Source: Cognatazoarcus halotolerans
GTDB taxonomy: Bacteria; Pseudomonadota; Gammaproteobacteria; Burkholderiales; Rhodocyclaceae
Assembly (NCBI RefSeq): GCF_009800965.1
Contig: NZ_WUAF01000005.1
Coordinates: 186,001-250,000 of the forward strand
Reading direction: 5' to 3'
DNA: 64,000 nucleotides
Below, piece by piece: positions 62,760 to 64,000 of the stretch (position 1 is its first letter; the number at the start of each line of letters is the position of its first letter). The position numbers were made by a program, and so were the translations under genes. The notes below the pieces were generated by a model, which was given only the letters and a program-made list of their open reading frames with translations, was not told where the DNA came from and did not search any database.

Positions 62760-64000
62760 ATGAGCAACTACACCGCACCGATACGGGACATGCAGTTCGT
62801 AATGCGGGAACTGGCGGGTCTTGCCGAAGTTGGCAGGCTTCCCGGCTGCGAGGAAGTATCGGAGGATCTTGTTGACGCGATTCTCGATGAGGCCGGAAAG
62901 TTCGCGAGCGGCGTTCTCGCGCCGCTAAACCGCACAGGAGACCAGCAGGGTGCCAGCTGGGAAAACGGCAACGTGCATACGGCAGCGGGCTGGAAGGAGG
63001 CCTACAAACAGTTTGCCGAAGCCGGTTGGACCGCGCTGGCCTGTGATCCTGAGTACGGCGGTCAGGGACTGCCGAAGCTGCTCTCGACCGCCGTCATGGA
63101 GATGTGGAAGGCCTCGAACATGGCGTTCTCGCTGTGCCCGATGCTCACGAATGGCGCCATCGAAGCGCTCGTTCTGAGGGGAACTGACGAACAAAAAGCG
63201 CTTTACCTGACGAGAATGGTGAGTGGTGAATGGACAGGCACGATGAACCTGACCGAACCGCAAGCCGGATCCGACCTTGCTGCCGTTCGTACCAAAGCCG
63301 AACCACAAGGCGACGGTAGTTACAAGATCTTCGGTCAGAAGATCTTCATCACATATGGCGATCACGACATGACCGACAACATCGTTCATCTCGTCCTCGC
63401 CCGCCTGCCCGATGCTCCCGAAGGCGTAAAGGGGATATCGCTGTTCGTAGTGCCGAAATTCATGGCCGACGCAGACGGAACGCTTGGCTTGCGCAATGAC
63501 GTGCACTGCGTATCGATCGAACACAAGCTCGGTATCCACGCGAGTCCGACCTGTGTCCTCGCTTTCGGGGACAAGGGCGGTGCCGTCGGCTACCTGGTGG
63601 GCGAGGCCAATCGCGGACTCGAATACATGTTCATCATGATGAACGAGGCCCGGTTTGCGGTCGGTATGGAGGGGCTTGCGCTGTCCGAGCGGGCCTACCA
63701 GCAAGCGCTTGCGTATGCCAAGGAACGCATCCAAGGTACTGAACTCGGCGTACGTGGCGGCCCGAAGGTCAGCATCATTCATCATCCCGATATTCGTCGC
63801 ATGCTCATGTCGATGAAATCACAGACCGAAGCGATGCGTGCGTTGGCCTATGTCGTCGGAGCCGCAACCGACTCCGCCCATCTCCATCCGGACGAAGAAG
63901 TCCGCAAGCGTTCTCAGGCATTTGTCGATTTGATGATCCCGGTAGTAAAGGGCTGGTGCACTGAAAATTCCATCGAGATCGCTTCCACCGGTGTCCAGAT
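62760..64000 (+). CDS. Acyl-CoA dehydrogenase, large FadE/DmdC-like type (3' end beyond window)
   Basis: The plus strand from 62760 is open to the window edge for 413 codons. The protein belongs to the large acyl-CoA dehydrogenases (about 590-600 residues) that include FadE and the methylmercaptopropionyl-CoA enzyme DmdC. Visible are the N-terminal helical domain, MNLTEPQAGSDLAAVRTKAEP (in pieces, about 161-181), GQKIFITYGDHD (flavin site), SIEHKLGIHASPTCVLAFG, and the RFAVGMEGLALSERAYQQALAYAKERIQG helix region. The catalytic glutamate region lies beyond the window. Grouping with etfBA is as expected, since ETF accepts its electrons. Confidence 0.92.
   Translation, partial: MSNYTAPIRDMQFVMRELAGLAEVGRLPGCEEVSEDLVDAILDEAGKFASGVLAPLNRTGDQQGASWENGNVHTAAGWKEAYKQFAEAGWTALACDPEYGGQGLPKLLSTAVMEMWKASNMAFSLCPMLTNGAIEALVLRGTDEQKALYLTRMVSGEWTGTMNLTEPQAGSDLAAVRTKAEPQGDGSYKIFGQKIFITYGDHDMTDNIVHLVLARLPDAPEGVKGISLFVVPKFMADADGTLGLRNDVHCVSIEHKLGIHASPTCVLAFGDKGGAVGYLVGEANRGLEYMFIMMNEARFAVGMEGLALSERAYQQALAYAKERIQGTELGVRGGPKVSIIHHPDIRRMLMSMKSQTEAMRALAYVVGAATDSAHLHPDEEVRKRSQAFVDLMIPVVKGWCTENSIEIASTGVQ

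Noticed and set aside
1-64000. CRISPR arrays, tRNA, rRNA, insertion sequences, integrases, prophage genes
   Set aside because: I looked for direct-repeat arrays, T-loop motifs, terminal inverted repeats and transposase or integrase proteins and saw none; tiny or diverged elements could be missed.

Overview
This window is one chromosomal stretch of a GC-rich Gram-negative bacterium. It carries a complete outer-membrane and lipid A assembly line, GlnD, RelA and a BioC/BioH-type biotin operon. The gene order typA / MTI phosphorylase-def / glnD-map / rpsB-tsf-pyrH-frr-uppS-cdsA-dxr-rseP-bamA-skp-lpxD-fabZ-lpxA-lpxB-rnhB points to a betaproteobacterium, most likely Rhodocyclales (Azoarcus/Aromatoleum/Thauera-like). 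That placement is inferred from synteny and protein style; no 16S gene is present. Almost everything is densely packed core genome. I saw no insertion sequence, prophage, CRISPR array, rRNA or tRNA.

Layout. 1-5472: translation and nitrogen control (typA fragment, methylthioinosine phosphorylase, def, glnD, map). 5564-21105: a long co-directional run, starting at a good sigma70-type promoter and a structured rpsB leader. It goes from ribosome genes through isoprenoid and phospholipid synthesis to BamA/Skp and lipid A, and ends with a CopD-like membrane protein and an rRNA methyltransferase. 21138-22966: a two-hairpin terminator, a small unrecognised protein with an internal motif repeat, a LysR regulator and a 326-base gap. 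22967-27666: the bioAFHCD operon on the minus strand. 27850-36734: yaaA, an M14 carboxypeptidase, serB, aroG, a peroxiredoxin-like protein with a divergent AraC regulator, and mfd.

36802-41919 (minus): a SprA-like putative protease, a hydrolase-fold protein without its catalytic serine, the three-gene AmmeMemoRadiSam set (function unsolved), and an MgtC/DUF4010 membrane protein. 41998-46551: ispD-ispF-thpR, three tandem hairpins, a host-attachment-type protein, then an eamA-mtfA-flavodoxin operon. 46680-52668: relA, ppk and ppx together, linking (p)ppGpp and polyphosphate, with a clear Pho-box promoter in front of ppk. 52680-56159: an MCE/Mla-type lipid ABC transporter (E, F, D and lipoprotein). 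56184-64000: a fatty-acid oxidation locus (acyl-CoA ligase, enoyl-CoA hydratase, TatD, TetR regulator, etfBA, CbiM-like membrane protein, acyl-CoA dehydrogenase cut by the window edge). An operator-like TACG-N4-CGTA array precedes tetR/etfB, and a related single site precedes the hydratase.

The most interesting non-core signals are this operator system, the ppk Pho box, the AmmeMemoRadiSam neighbourhood, the duplicated-motif small protein and several hairpin-rich gene junctions.
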